Source of the DNA: Roseiconus nitratireducens
GTDB taxonomy: Bacteria; Planctomycetota; Planctomycetia; Pirellulales; Pirellulaceae
DNA: 64,000 nucleotides
Assembly: GCF_008629675.1 (NCBI RefSeq)
Contig: NZ_VWOX01000004.1
Coordinates: 496,001 to 560,000, forward strand
Reading direction: 5' to 3'
The translations under genes were made by a program, and so were the position numbers. Shown one piece after another: positions 55,442-64,000 of the stretch. Numbering within the stretch: position 1 is the first letter of the stretch; the number at the start of each line of letters is the position of its first letter. The notes beneath the pieces are model-generated. The model was given only the letters and a program-made list of their open reading frames with translations, ran no database searches and had not been told where the DNA came from.

Positions 55442-55471
55442 GAGGCCGTCTGCACAGAGGCCGTCTGCACG
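55442..55471. repeat. Short direct repeat downstream of a membrane protein gene
   Basis: GAGGCCGTCTGCAC occurs twice in tandem in the spacer between gltX and the downstream end of the membrane-protein gene. No evident function. Confidence 0.4.
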
Positions 55472-55486
55472 ACGACCGCCGCGGTC

Positions 55487-57367
55487 TCATGCCGCCTGGC
55501 CGCTGCGTTTCAGTCGTTTCCGCATCCGTCGCCGTTCCGACTTGCTCATCGAACTCCAATCGATCTGATCAGGATCCAACAGGGAATCGTCTTCGAAGTC
55601 ATCGTCGTCTCCTCCCCGCGAACTGGCATCGCTGCCGGCGGCGGGTCGCTCCGGTGGCGAATGCCGTTTCCCCGTCTGATCGGAATTCCCAGCGTTACGT
55701 TTGGGTTTAGAAGGAGACTTCGAAACGTCCGACTTGGACCGACGAGACAACAACCGGCTGAACAAGCCCTTCTTTGCTGCCGAGTCCGGTTGGCCGGAAG
55801 CGTTGGCTTCGTCGGACTGCGAAGACGCCGCTTGCCCAGGCGTCGAACCGGAACCGTCCTGTCCGGAATCGTCCGCTGGCGAGGCCTGCGGACGCAAGCG
55901 GAGCGAAAATCGGCGTTTCTTCTCGGCCTTCGCAGCGGGCTGTTCGCGTTTCGGCTTGGCGGCCCCCTCGGACTTTGCAGTGCCGCCATCGGCCGCGTCA
56001 GGTTTTGCACGACGCAACCCGAACCAGCGACGGCGGCCACGTTTGGGCTTCTCGCCCGAGTCGGTCTTCCCACGCGTGTCCTTCCCCGGTTCGTCCTGCC
56101 CCGGCCCGGCAGCCTCCCGACTTGGGGATGATTCGGTCGACCGTCGTTGCAGACGATCACGCAACGGGGTTCGCCGCGACGGCCCCGTGGATGGTTCGGC
56201 GGTCCGTGAATCGTTCTCTTGCGAATCCGAGTCGGCTGCGGCGGCCTCTCGGTCCGGGCGCTCCGACCTTCGCCCGAACGGCAGGGACCACCAGCGGCGT
56301 CGCTTGCCAGACTTGTCGGCGGAGTCCTCGGTTTTGCCGCCCCTCGATTTCGAACGTGTTTCAGCGGTGTCGCTCGATTCGTCGTCTGGATCTGTCCAGT
56401 CCGCCTCGTCGGCAGCCTCCTCGTCCGATTCCGACTCGGCACCGACCACGCGGAACGTGGCATCGCGATCGCGAATCCCGTCGATCCAAAGTGACAGACG
56501 CTCGCGCAGCGGAGGTGCGTCGGCGATGTTGCGAACCTGTCGATACAAGGAACGCAAGTAGGCAATCGTGGCCACCAGCAGACACGTCAATCCCAGCATC
56601 GGTGCCGACAAGACCAAAGTGGCTTTCAATACAGAATCCACGGCGATCAGGTTCCACGAAGCGGCTTCGGCAAAGCCCAGCAGTCCCGCCGAGGCGAGCA
56701 TCGGGATCAGGGCGGTTCGGCAGCGGTAGACCTCGGCGACCAACCGCATCGTCAGGATGATCCCGCCGACGTCGACCAGCAGCCGTAACCAGTTCTCGCC
56801 GGACAGCACCGCGCGATCGCCGAACACCCAATCCAGAAAGCCACCCGTCCAGGCGATCAGTCCGACCACCGAATTGATGCTTGCCAAGAGCAGTACGACC
56901 AGCGTCAAACGCCACAAACGATAGTGACCGCGGTAGTCATCGCTGCGGTGCCGACGGAGCTGATAGATCAGCAACGCCACCCCGGCGGACGCCAACAGCA
57001 CCATCGCCAGCCACCAGGTCGCAAAGCTGTCGGGACGATCGATCCGCAAGGGGCGAGCCACCGATGGGCGAAACGCCAGGGCGGGCCAGGTCACCGCCAG
57101 GTGATGTCCCAGGCTGAGTAGGGCTCCGATCCCCAACAGGGACGCGGCCACGGCGATCATGCCCGCCGACGAAACGGGAACCAGGGAGAACCAACGACCT
57201 CGCAGGGGCTGATGCACTCGTGAACCGAACGGCCTGGCCGGCTGACGCGCCTCGCGCAGTTTTTCGATCTCACGTCGAAGCGCCGGTGTCGACGCGGGAG
57301 GAGGGGCCGCCTGCGATTGATACAGCACGCGACGCCGACGGTCTGAACTGCGACGTACCTGCGGCAT
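55487..57367 (-). CDS. Multi-pass membrane protein with a long charged C-terminal tail
   Basis: The ATG at 57367 gives 626 residues. The N-terminus is basic and polar; about seven hydrophobic helices lie between 80 and 290 (for example VAASLLGIGALLSLGHHLAV and LVVLLLASINSVVGLIAWTG). From about 330 onwards the chain is low complexity: Ser/Asp/Glu then Arg/Lys-rich, with repeated RRWW/RRRWFGLRR-type basic patches and an extremely basic end (KSERRRMRKRLKRSGQ). I do not recognise a family. The basic tail could bind nucleic acid or negatively charged membrane; unknown. Confidence 0.6.
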   Translation of the reverse strand: MPQVRRSSDRRRRVLYQSQAAPPPASTPALRREIEKLREARQPARPFGSRVHQPLRGRWFSLVPVSSAGMIAVAASLLGIGALLSLGHHLAVTWPALAFRPSVARPLRIDRPDSFATWWLAMVLLASAGVALLIYQLRRHRSDDYRGHYRLWRLTLVVLLLASINSVVGLIAWTGGFLDWVFGDRAVLSGENWLRLLVDVGGIILTMRLVAEVYRCRTALIPMLASAGLLGFAEAASWNLIAVDSVLKATLVLSAPMLGLTCLLVATIAYLRSLYRQVRNIADAPPLRERLSLWIDGIRDRDATFRVVGAESESDEEAADEADWTDPDDESSDTAETRSKSRGGKTEDSADKSGKRRRWWSLPFGRRSERPDREAAAADSDSQENDSRTAEPSTGPSRRTPLRDRLQRRSTESSPSREAAGPGQDEPGKDTRGKTDSGEKPKRGRRRWFGLRRAKPDAADGGTAKSEGAAKPKREQPAAKAEKKRRFSLRLRPQASPADDSGQDGSGSTPGQAASSQSDEANASGQPDSAAKKGLFSRLLSRRSKSDVSKSPSKPKRNAGNSDQTGKRHSPPERPAAGSDASSRGGDDDDFEDDSLLDPDQIDWSSMSKSERRRMRKRLKRSGQAA

Positions 57368-57832
57368 GTTTAGCGGGGAAAACTCGGGGACCGAACGGTT
57401 CGCTAGCAACTTTCAATCGGCCCTCGCCGCGGCACTCCGCGGAACCCAGGCCCTCCGCGGCGACCGTACGAAATCCTTCCCCGCCGGGTCAACCGAAACC
57501 GGCGGCGGCGTGGCTCGCGGGCATCGGGCCTTGGCCGACCCACCCGCGGCCCCGCCGGAATGAACTCGCCGGAGTGGACTCGCCAAGCGAACCCTTTCAG
57601 CGCCCCAAAGTGTCCCTGTCACAACCGCGACGTTTCCGGCAATCGTCGAAAGCGATGAAGCTTCTGCGAAAGTCGGCTGAGCGGAGACTTTTCGGGCCCA
57701 ATTGCTACCCCATGACAACCGCCGAAAGGTTTAGAATGCCGTGGCCCACGAGGTCATCAATCCGGAAGACGCCCCGTCCGAAACACCCTGCTAACGATCA
57801 CGTTAGCCGCCAAGTGCAAGGATCCCGCAGAG
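57368..57832. other. Divergent intergenic region
   Basis: A 465-bp space between the membrane-protein gene (minus) and the HNH endonuclease gene (plus). No structured element or gene was recognised; both promoters should be here. Confidence 0.45.
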
Positions 57833-58438
57833 ATGAGTCAGAGTCTGCTCGACAGCCACGTGCTGATCTTGAACCGGTTTTACATGGCTATCCGAGTCGT
57901 CGATGTGCGCCGAACTTTGACGCTGCTCTATCGTCAATGCGCGGAAGTGATTGCCCACGAAGCGGGCCAATTCATCAGCTACGACTTTGACAGCTGGTGC
58001 GAGATGAGCCAGTTGAATGCGATGGAAAAGCAACCGGGTGACGACTTCATCCAAGCGGTGGGCTTCGAATTGCAAGTGCCTCGCATCGCAAGGCTGACCC
58101 GCTTTGATCGGATGCCGCTGCAGACGGTGCGATTCAACCGCAAGAACCTGTTCGCCCGTGACGCCCACACCTGCCAGTACTGCGGGAAGGACTATCCGAC
58201 GCACAAGCTGAGTCTGGACCACGTCGTCCCGCGCAGCCAGGGCGGGCCGACGACCTGGGAGAATATTGTCGCGTGTTGCCTTCGCTGTAACAGCCGCAAA
58301 GGCGGCCGAACGCCGAAGCAAGCCGGGATGAAGTTGATCACTGTTCCGGCCAAGCCGCGGTTCAATCCGCTGGTGACCCATTCAGTGGACGATCCACGCT
58401 ACGAATGCTGGAAGACATTTCTGCCCGCAGCGGGCTGA
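57833..58438 (+). CDS. HNH endonuclease family protein
   Basis: A 201-residue protein. The C-terminal half (about 105-175) is an HNH domain: CQYCGKDYPTHKLSLDHVVP (CxxC, then the His of DHVVP), SQGGPTTWENIVACCLRCNS with the second CxxC and Asn, and KGGRTPKQAG. The N-terminal half (MSQSLLDSHVLILNRFYMAI and onwards) is a conserved extension seen in this widespread chromosomal family, whose role is not established; it is not obviously part of a phage or restriction system here. A bidirectional terminator separates it from the convergent ferredoxin gene. Confidence 0.87.
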   Translation: MSQSLLDSHVLILNRFYMAIRVVDVRRTLTLLYRQCAEVIAHEAGQFISYDFDSWCEMSQLNAMEKQPGDDFIQAVGFELQVPRIARLTRFDRMPLQTVRFNRKNLFARDAHTCQYCGKDYPTHKLSLDHVVPRSQGGPTTWENIVACCLRCNSRKGGRTPKQAGMKLITVPAKPRFNPLVTHSVDDPRYECWKTFLPAAG

Positions 58439-58486
58439 GAGCAGGAGAGTACCCTGTCGCCAGCGGTGGGAAACGGACCGCAACCA

Positions 58487-58526
58487 AAAAAGCCTTGCCG
58501 GACATTGGACCGGCAAGGCTTTTTCG
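58487..58526. terminator. Bidirectional intrinsic terminator
   Basis: A perfect 15-bp stem (AAAAAGCCTTGCCGG facing CCGGCAAGGCTTTTT) with an 8-base loop. A- and T-tracts flank the stem on both strands, so it should terminate both the HNH gene (plus) and the ferredoxin gene (minus). Confidence 0.92.
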
Positions 58527-58584
58527 ATGTCTGAAGACAGTGGCGCGCGGCGGAGCCGCGAGCGACGACGCCCGCCAGCGGGAA

Positions 58585-58863
58585 TCAATCGTCCGCCAAG
58601 GGCTCTTTCTTTTCCGTGATGACTTCACACTCTTCCGACTTGGTGGCGTTCAGCTCCAAGTAGCTCTTCCACTCTTCGGGCAAGTTGTCTTCATGAAAGA
58701 TCGCCTCGACCGGGCACTCGGGCACACACGCCTCGCAGTCGATGCACTCTTCGGGGTGGATGTAGACCATCTGCTCTCCCTCGTAGAAACATTCGACGGG
58801 GCAGACGACAACACAGTCGGTGTATTTGCAGCCCGAGCAGGGTTCGGCGACAACGTGAGTCAT
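58585..58863 (-). CDS. Ferredoxin, FdxA-like (2x 4Fe-4S/3Fe-4S)
   Basis: A 92-residue ferredoxin. Two cluster-binding motifs are visible: [14 protein letters not shown] (residues 9-22) and [16 protein letters not shown] (about 41-56). The spacing in the first motif (C-x2-C-x4-C-x3-CP) fits the seven-iron FdxA type more than simple 2[4Fe-4S] ferredoxins. A short acidic tail follows. It transfers electrons in the cytoplasm to unidentified partners. It is convergent with the HNH gene across a strong terminator. Confidence 0.9.
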   Translation of the reverse strand: MTHVVAEPCSGCKYTDCVVVCPVECFYEGEQMVYIHPEECIDCEACVPECPVEAIFHEDNLPEEWKSYLELNATKSEECEVITEKKEPLADD

Positions 58864-59066
58864 TATTCAAAAACCTTTCATGACAGGAACTTCTGCAGAC
58901 GTAGCAATTAAACCAGTATATCGGCCGAACAAGCAAGCGGCTGCACCCCAAGGGGGCCGTAAGATCGAATTCCTGGCGGCGTCGGGCCCCTCGCCGCGGC
59001 TTCGCCGAAGTCCTTTGGTGCGGTGGCAAGCGGGGGTTTTTCGCGTTCCCTCTCTGGGCACCGGCG

Positions 59067-60380
59067 ATGCGATTCGTCATCCTGCCACCGCCCCAGGCCG
59101 GCGTTTTGCCGGCCGCCGCCCCCTCTTTTACCGGCGCCGCCCCCGTGTCCGACAATCTCGCGTCCGACGATTCCGTGTCCGAATCGAATCTCCCACAACT
59201 CCGTCTCAAGCCGGGCCGTCAGTTTCCGTTTCTCTCGCGGCACCCCTGGGTCCACGCCCACGCGCTGGTCACCGACGGGGCGGAGTTGCAGATTGGCCAA
59301 GCCGTCGACCTGGTCGACATGGACGGAAACTTCCTGGCGCGGGGATTGGTCAATCCGAACAGCCGATTGCGCGTCCGCCTGTATAGCTACGACAGCCGGA
59401 CCGAAATCGGGGAAGCCCTGTGGAAAGAGCGGATCGATGCCGCGATCGCCCGCCGACGACTGACGGGCACCTTTGATCCCCAAGGCGCCGAACGCCTCGT
59501 TTTCAGCGAATCGGACCTGATCAGCGGACTGATCGTGGACCGCTACGCCGACTCGCTGGGCGTGCAATTCACCGCCGGTGCCCTGATGAATTGGCGGCAA
59601 GCGATTCTGGAACACCTGCGGCATTCCTGCGACGCCCGTCAAATTGTCGTGCGCGTCGACGAAAAGACCGCCAAGTACGAGGGCGTTGAACCGGAGTCGG
59701 GGACCTTGGAGATCGACACCGCCCCGGACAGTGAACCGGTTGCTTATCGTCAAAACGACCTGGATCTAACGGTCGACTTGGTTGGCGGCCAGAAGACCGG
59801 CGGTTACCTGGACCAGCGTGCCAATCACGCCGCCGCTGCGGGTTATCTGGTTGGACGACGCGTCTTGGATGTGTGCTGCTACACGGGAGGTTTCGGGTTG
59901 GTCGCCGCGAAGCGTGGTGCCAGCGAGATCGTGGGAATCGATTCGAGTGCGCCGGCGATCGCTGCCGCACAGGCATCGGCCCAGCGAAACGGCTTGTCCG
60001 ACCGAATGCGATTTGAGCAGGGCGATTGTTTCGATCTGCTCAAACGAATGAAGGGGGAGGGTCAGACCTTTGACGCCGTCGTCTTGGATCCGCCCCGCTT
60101 CGCCGGCTCGCGTCATCAGGTCGATCAGGCGCTTCGGGCTTACCGCCGACTGAACCGCTCCGCCGTCGAGCTCCTCCCCGTCGGGGGGATCCTGGTAACG
60201 TGCAGCTGCAGCGGACGCGTCTCGCGAAGCGACTTCCTGAACATGTTGGTGGAGGTTGGACGGCGTTGCGAACGCGACATCATTGTGTTGGAAAACCGAG
60301 GCCCCTCTCCAGACCACCCCCTTGCGGTCGGGTGCCCCGAAAGTGATTACTTGAAGTGCGTGATTGCCCAGGTCATGTGA
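59067..60380 (+). CDS. Class I SAM-dependent rRNA methyltransferase (RlmI-like)
   Basis: A 437-residue protein (a GTG at 59145 is an alternative, shorter start). An N-terminal PUA-like RNA-binding domain (about 45-120, FPFLSRHPWVHAHALVTDGA) precedes an EEHEE-like middle part and the methyltransferase core: SAM motif VLDVCCYTGGFGLVAAK near 262-278, IVGIDSSAPAIAAA near 289-302, and VVLDPPRFAGS near 338-348, the DPPR catalytic motif. The family methylates cytosine C5 of 23S rRNA. The gene is followed by an FHA-domain gene on the same strand. Confidence 0.9.
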   Translation: MRFVILPPPQAGVLPAAAPSFTGAAPVSDNLASDDSVSESNLPQLRLKPGRQFPFLSRHPWVHAHALVTDGAELQIGQAVDLVDMDGNFLARGLVNPNSRLRVRLYSYDSRTEIGEALWKERIDAAIARRRLTGTFDPQGAERLVFSESDLISGLIVDRYADSLGVQFTAGALMNWRQAILEHLRHSCDARQIVVRVDEKTAKYEGVEPESGTLEIDTAPDSEPVAYRQNDLDLTVDLVGGQKTGGYLDQRANHAAAAGYLVGRRVLDVCCYTGGFGLVAAKRGASEIVGIDSSAPAIAAAQASAQRNGLSDRMRFEQGDCFDLLKRMKGEGQTFDAVVLDPPRFAGSRHQVDQALRAYRRLNRSAVELLPVGGILVTCSCSGRVSRSDFLNMLVEVGRRCERDIIVLENRGPSPDHPLAVGCPESDYLKCVIAQVM

Positions 60381-60592
60381 TGACCATGGGGTATATTGCA
60401 TCAGCGGCGTATACTACGAACACCTGACGAACGGAAGCGAGGCCTAGGTGCGGCAACTGCAGCGCGTTGCGTTGTGCCCGCCTACCGACCGGCACGCCCG
60501 GAAGAATCCGGCAGACGACACGTATCGGAGCAGATATAGTAATGCCTCACGATTTCTCTTCTGTTCGACCTTCTCAAAAGCGGAGTCTGCCC

Positions 60593-61264
60593 ATGTCGGG
60601 CGTGACGTTGAAAGTTCTTCACGGGGCGGACCGTGGCAAGGTCTTTGCGAACCTCACTCCACCGTTCACCGTCGGCCGCGAAGAAATCAATGACATTCAG
60701 CTGAACGACGAAAGGGTCAGCCGTTGCCATTTCAAAATCCAACGTGACAACGATCGCTTGGTGCTGACCGATCTCGACAGCACCAACGGAACCAAAGTGA
60801 ACGGAGTCGAGTACCCGCTGAAGATTCTCCGCAGCGGTGACCTGATTTCGGTCGGCCGAAGTCTGATGCTGGTCGGATCAGAAGAAGAGATTGCCGCGCG
60901 GCTCAAGGCGCTCAACCCTGACAACCCGACGATGGCTCGCGAGATGTCCTCCTCGGAAAGCTCCGTCGCGGTCGAATTGAGCCAAGAGAAGTCGCCGTTC
61001 CAAATGGAGATGGCCAGCGGCCGGGAAGTCCCGCAAATCCCAGACAACTTGAGCCCCGGTCAGAAAGCGCAGTTGTGCGAGATCTTGGATTACCTGCAAC
61101 ACCGGCTGTGCAAGCTGGTTGAAACCGCGACGATCGAAGATGCCAGCCAGACGGTGACATTGAAACTGTCCGCGTGGCAACGGCTGCTGGGTGTTCAAAC
61201 GCGGCTGAGTCAAATGCATCGCCAGATTGCGGATCCCGATTGGGACGGTAACGTCGAAGACTGA
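60593..61264 (+). CDS. FHA-domain protein
   Basis: The ATG at 60593 has a GGAG site nine bases upstream and gives 223 residues. The FHA domain (about 5-95) is canonical: TVGREEINDIQLNDERVSRC, then HFKI and DLDSTNGTKVNG, with the Arg and Ser of the phosphothreonine pocket intact. The C-terminal part (about 130-215) is helical with no clear domain. It presumably reads Ser/Thr phosphorylation; unlike the FHA protein at 39.5 kb it keeps the full phosphopeptide-binding motif. Confidence 0.88.
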   Translation: MSGVTLKVLHGADRGKVFANLTPPFTVGREEINDIQLNDERVSRCHFKIQRDNDRLVLTDLDSTNGTKVNGVEYPLKILRSGDLISVGRSLMLVGSEEEIAARLKALNPDNPTMAREMSSSESSVAVELSQEKSPFQMEMASGREVPQIPDNLSPGQKAQLCEILDYLQHRLCKLVETATIEDASQTVTLKLSAWQRLLGVQTRLSQMHRQIADPDWDGNVED

Positions 61265-61390
61265 GCCCTCGCGATTCCCCGCGCTCGTGCGTTTTCCGAA
61301 ACGCGTCGTCTGCAGCGTGACCCGTCGCCTCGCGGCGAGTGCGACATTGATTCTCAGCATTTCTCTCATTTCGCTTCAGCTTGATCTTGT

Positions 61391-62314
61391 TCAGGCCCGC
61401 GGATGAAATTGCTGGTGCACCCGTTTCAATCGTGAGTGTTCCACGTGGGTGTAGATCTGGGTCGTTTGGATACTGGCGTGACCAAGCATCTCCTGCACCT
61501 GCCGCAGATCCGCTCCACCGGCCAACAGGTGCGTGGCAAAACTGTGCCGCAGCGAGTGGGGGCTGATCTGATGGTCGACGCCCGCGCGGCGCGCGTACTG
61601 CTTGACCAACCGCCACAACTGGATGCGGTCCAATGACCGTCCGCTGCGGGAAAGGAACAACGCTTCGGGCCGATTCGGGTTCTTTGCGGCCAGGATCCCG
61701 CGAAGTTCGTCGACGTAGCGTTCAATCGCTTCGATCGCGCGGCCGCCGATGGGAACCATCCGCTGCTTGCCGCCCTTCCCGGTGCACTTGAGGAACTTCT
61801 GTTCCAACGAAAGATCGGCCAGCCGAAGCGAACAAACTTCGCTGGCGCGACACCCGGTCGCGTACAAGACCTCCAGGAGAGCAACGTCCCGCTGCCAAAA
61901 CGCGTCCGTCTTGCGCGGGGCGGCCAGAAAGTCCTCGACCTGACGTCGAGAGAGTACGCCGGGGACGCGCTGCCAAAGTTTCTGCGCCGACAGCAATTCG
62001 GCCGGGTTTTCTGTGACCAGGCCTTCCAGTTGCAGGTACTTGAAAAACGTGCGGACGGCAACGACGCTCCGCGAAACCGAGGCGGGGGCCAATTGCTGCT
62101 CGTTCAGAAACCCCATGAATTCGGTCAGGTCACCGACCCGGACCGCATCCAGCCGGCGGCGTCCCAGCCAATCCAGAAAACGCTGAAGATCCCGCCCGTA
62201 GGCGGCCAGAGTGTTGGCCGCCAAGTGGCATTCGCCCCGCAGGTAGTCCAAAAAGTCGTTTCGGATCGAATCGACCGACTGCGTCGACTTTTCGGGCGGC
62301 CCCGCCTGTTGCAT
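61391..62314 (-). CDS. Tyrosine recombinase XerC/XerD family
   Basis: The ATG at 62314 gives 307 residues, the usual Xer length; an in-frame TTG at 62389 would add 25. The N-terminal SAM-like domain (about 20-105) includes LAANTLAAYGRDLQRFLDWL. The catalytic residues are present in order: Arg in GCRASEVCSL, Lys in GKGGKQRMVP, HSLRHSFATHLL (His-x-x-Arg), and GHASIQTTQIYTHVE with the second His and the nucleophilic Tyr. It resolves chromosome dimers; the architecture fits XerD/XerC and no integrase-type extra domain is present. Confidence 0.92.
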   Translation of the reverse strand: MQQAGPPEKSTQSVDSIRNDFLDYLRGECHLAANTLAAYGRDLQRFLDWLGRRRLDAVRVGDLTEFMGFLNEQQLAPASVSRSVVAVRTFFKYLQLEGLVTENPAELLSAQKLWQRVPGVLSRRQVEDFLAAPRKTDAFWQRDVALLEVLYATGCRASEVCSLRLADLSLEQKFLKCTGKGGKQRMVPIGGRAIEAIERYVDELRGILAAKNPNRPEALFLSRSGRSLDRIQLWRLVKQYARRAGVDHQISPHSLRHSFATHLLAGGADLRQVQEMLGHASIQTTQIYTHVEHSRLKRVHQQFHPRA

Positions 62315-62459
62315 CAGTTGCAGTTTCGTACGACGCTTTGCCAACGTTTGCTCGATTCGGTCTGCTAAAGGTGGGGTGGTCAACGCCAAGTGCGACTTAG
62401 AATCTTTCGGCGTTTGACCGTCAGTCAGTTTCCCGTCTTCCTCAGCTTTGATTGCCTCA

Positions 62460-63446
62460 ATGAATATTTTGGTCGTTGGTGGTGCCGGTTACATCGGTTC
62501 TCATACCGTGCGAATGTTGCTTGATGCCGGCCACCAGGTGGTCGTCTATGACAACCTGTCACGGGGACACCGTGCCGCGGTGCCGGAGGGTCTGTTGGTC
62601 GAGGGAGAATTGGCCGACCGCGAGAAGTTGGTGAGCGTCTTTCGCGAAAAGAAGATCGACGCGGTGATGCATTTTGCTGCCTTCGCCCTGGTCAACGAAT
62701 CCGTCAACGACCCCTCACTGTATTACCGAAACAATGTGGTCGCCGCCGTCGAATTGCTCGATGCAATGCGGGAAGCCGGCGTGGATCGAATCGTGTTCAG
62801 CAGCACCACTGCAACTTACGGCGAACCGGACACGATCCCGATCGCGGAAACCACGCCACAGCAGCCGATCAATCCCTACGGATTCACCAAGTTGGTTTTT
62901 GAGCAGGCCTTGGCGGACTATTCGGCCGCCTACGGCATCGGCTACGCCGCACTCCGCTACTTCAACGCAGCCGGTGCCCACCCGGACGGATCGATCGGCG
63001 AGGATCACGACCCGGAATCGCATTTGATCCCGATCGTGTTGCAGGTCGCCCTGGGCCAACGCGAGTTCATCACGATCTACGGAGACGACTACCCGACGCC
63101 CGACGGAACCTGCATCCGCGATTACGTTCACGTTCAAGACCTGGCTTCGGCCCACCTGGCGGCCCTGGAGCGATTGGAACCGGGCAAGGGGCTTTGCGTG
63201 AACCTGGGAACCGGACGCGGGACCAGCGTGCGGGAAATCGTCAGAGCCTGCCGCGAGGTCAGCGGGCACCCGATCCCCGAAGTCATTGGGGAACGTCGGG
63301 CCGGTGACCCACCCGAACTGGTCGCCGATGCCAGCCTGGCCGAAAAGCTGCTCGGTTGGAAAACGCGTTACAACGATGTGAACGAAATCGTCGCGACCGC
63401 CTGGAAGTGGCATCAATCCCACCCGAACGGTTATTCAGACGCTTGA
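62460..63446 (+). CDS. galE: UDP-glucose 4-epimerase
   Basis: A 328-residue extended-SDR enzyme. The NAD-binding motif GGAGYIGSHTVRML is at 8-21, DNLSRGHRAAVP near 32, the catalytic Ser/Thr region FSSTTATYGEP near 117-127 and the YxxxK pair in NPYGFTKLVFE near 142-152. RYFNAAGAHPDGSIGEDHDP binds the uridine nucleotide. It interconverts UDP-glucose and UDP-galactose for polysaccharide synthesis. It is divergent from the Xer gene. Confidence 0.95.
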   Translation: MNILVVGGAGYIGSHTVRMLLDAGHQVVVYDNLSRGHRAAVPEGLLVEGELADREKLVSVFREKKIDAVMHFAAFALVNESVNDPSLYYRNNVVAAVELLDAMREAGVDRIVFSSTTATYGEPDTIPIAETTPQQPINPYGFTKLVFEQALADYSAAYGIGYAALRYFNAAGAHPDGSIGEDHDPESHLIPIVLQVALGQREFITIYGDDYPTPDGTCIRDYVHVQDLASAHLAALERLEPGKGLCVNLGTGRGTSVREIVRACREVSGHPIPEVIGERRAGDPPELVADASLAEKLLGWKTRYNDVNEIVATAWKWHQSHPNGYSDA

Positions 63447-63528
63447 ATTAGAATAATTTGGGCTCACCGCCCTGCTGCCAGGCGTTCCACAGCCAGTGCA
63501 CCACCCCGGCGATTCTCCGCGGAGTGGT

Positions 63529-63564
63529 TTCGGCATTGCCGGAGCCGTCTCCGGCAACGCCGAA
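63529..63564. repeat. Hairpin in the spacer after galE
   Basis: A 16-bp stem with one mismatch (TTCGGCATTGCCGGAG facing CTCCGGCAACGCCGAA) and a 4-base loop lies about 85 bases after galE. It could be a terminator, but no T-tract follows. Confidence 0.5.
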
Positions 63565-63623
63565 TCATCGATGGCCCGACTACTCCTGCCGGTACTCCTG
63601 CCAGCTCGCCCAGACTTTTCGTC

Positions 63624-64000
63624 ATGAATCTGCTCCGCATTACCCTGTTGCTGATCGGCTTCGGCGTCATCTCGCCGATCAATGCCCGTGCCGCCGAATT
63701 GGACCGTCGTCAACGAACGGTGCTTTCGACTATCAACTCCAGCATCGGGAAAGCGGCGCAGTCCTACTTCCAGGGCGACTATCAGGCATCGGGCCAGGAA
63801 CTGCGCAAGGCGATGACGCGCATCCAGATGGGCATCAAGGCCAACGGGCCTGAGTTCTACGACGCCCTTCCGCCGCTGATGCAGAAACTTTCCCTGGTCC
63901 ACATGAAGCTGGAACTGGAGGGTGTCGCGCTGCCGCCGTTGCGTTATCCCGAGCGGCCCGCCGGCGATTCGGCGATGACGGAATCCGCCCCCGGGGACAA
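63624..64000 (+). CDS. Secreted protein of unknown function, 3'-truncated
   Basis: The frame runs off the window end; 125 residues are visible. The signal peptide (MNLLRITLLLIGFGVISPIN) is followed by a helical region (AELDRRQRTVLSTINSSIGK and onwards). No domain can be assigned from this fragment. Confidence 0.6.
   Translation, partial: MNLLRITLLLIGFGVISPINARAAELDRRQRTVLSTINSSIGKAAQSYFQGDYQASGQELRKAMTRIQMGIKANGPEFYDALPPLMQKLSLVHMKLELEGVALPPLRYPERPAGDSAMTESAPGD

Overview
The window looks like chromosomal DNA of a GC-rich planctomycete, most likely a Pirellulaceae/Rhodopirellula-like organism. The signs are a PSCyt2/PSD1 (DUF1549/DUF1553) plus DUF1501 pair, a secreted sulfatase, an EF-hand/P-domain secreted protein, an ECF sigma operon, a small cysteine-rich secreted protein, many lipoprotein and secretion signals, sparse Shine-Dalgarno sites and frequent GTG/TTG starts. 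This assignment is inference from gene content. No rRNA, tRNA, CRISPR array or transposase gene was seen.

Layout. 1-4.3 kb: 3' end of a secretin-like gene, EF-hand protein, sulfatase. 4.4-7.3 kb: xylose isomerase and a ROK-family protein facing each other across five tandem copies of a ~120-bp palindromic repeat. 7.8-14.1 kb: ECF sigma factor, candidate anti-sigma factor, coiled-coil protein, DUF1549/DUF1553 protein, DUF1501 protein. 14.1-15.8 kb: a spacer with a MITE-like element, then a cysteine-rich secreted protein. 16.1-20.7 kb: glnD, glnB, a PduO-type adenosyltransferase and a Nudix hydrolase. 20.7-28.1 kb: degenerate transglutaminase-like lipoprotein, an unknown protein, FMN reductase, nadD, priA and a SET-domain protein. 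28.1-35.7 kb: second MITE copy, PP2C phosphatase, EamA transporter, small secreted proteins, TPR lipoprotein and an HtrA-like pseudoprotease. 35.7-48.7 kb: a single minus-strand cluster, described below. 48.8-64 kb: bioF, glnS, diheme cytochrome lipoprotein, gltX, a membrane protein, HNH endonuclease, ferredoxin, rRNA methyltransferase, FHA protein, Xer recombinase, galE and the start of an unknown secreted protein.

The most notable region is the minus-strand cluster from 48.65 to 35.75 kb. Its leader contains a very recognisable cyclic-di-GMP class I (GEMM-I) riboswitch. The genes follow in this order: single-domain response regulator, 65-aa acidic protein, CheW, a methyl-accepting protein with no sensor domain, CheA with a C-terminal receiver, a receiver-PATAN (DUF4388) protein, an FHA/coiled-coil protein, a Pro/Ala-rich coiled-coil protein, a formylglycine-generating-enzyme-like protein without the catalytic cysteines, a zinc-ribbon P-loop GTPase, and a protein resembling the GTPase-associated GAP1 N-terminal domain. 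Several junctions are overlapping stop/start codons. There is no cheR, cheB or flagellar gene. I read it as a c-di-GMP-gated chemosensory array wired to a GTPase/GAP1 module of the kind proposed for bacterial conflict or signalling systems, rather than as a chemotaxis operon. The combination is the best candidate here for an undescribed system.

A second theme is proteins that keep a known fold but have lost catalytic or metal-binding residues: the transglutaminase-like lipoprotein, the HtrA-like protein, the ROK protein and the FGE-like protein.
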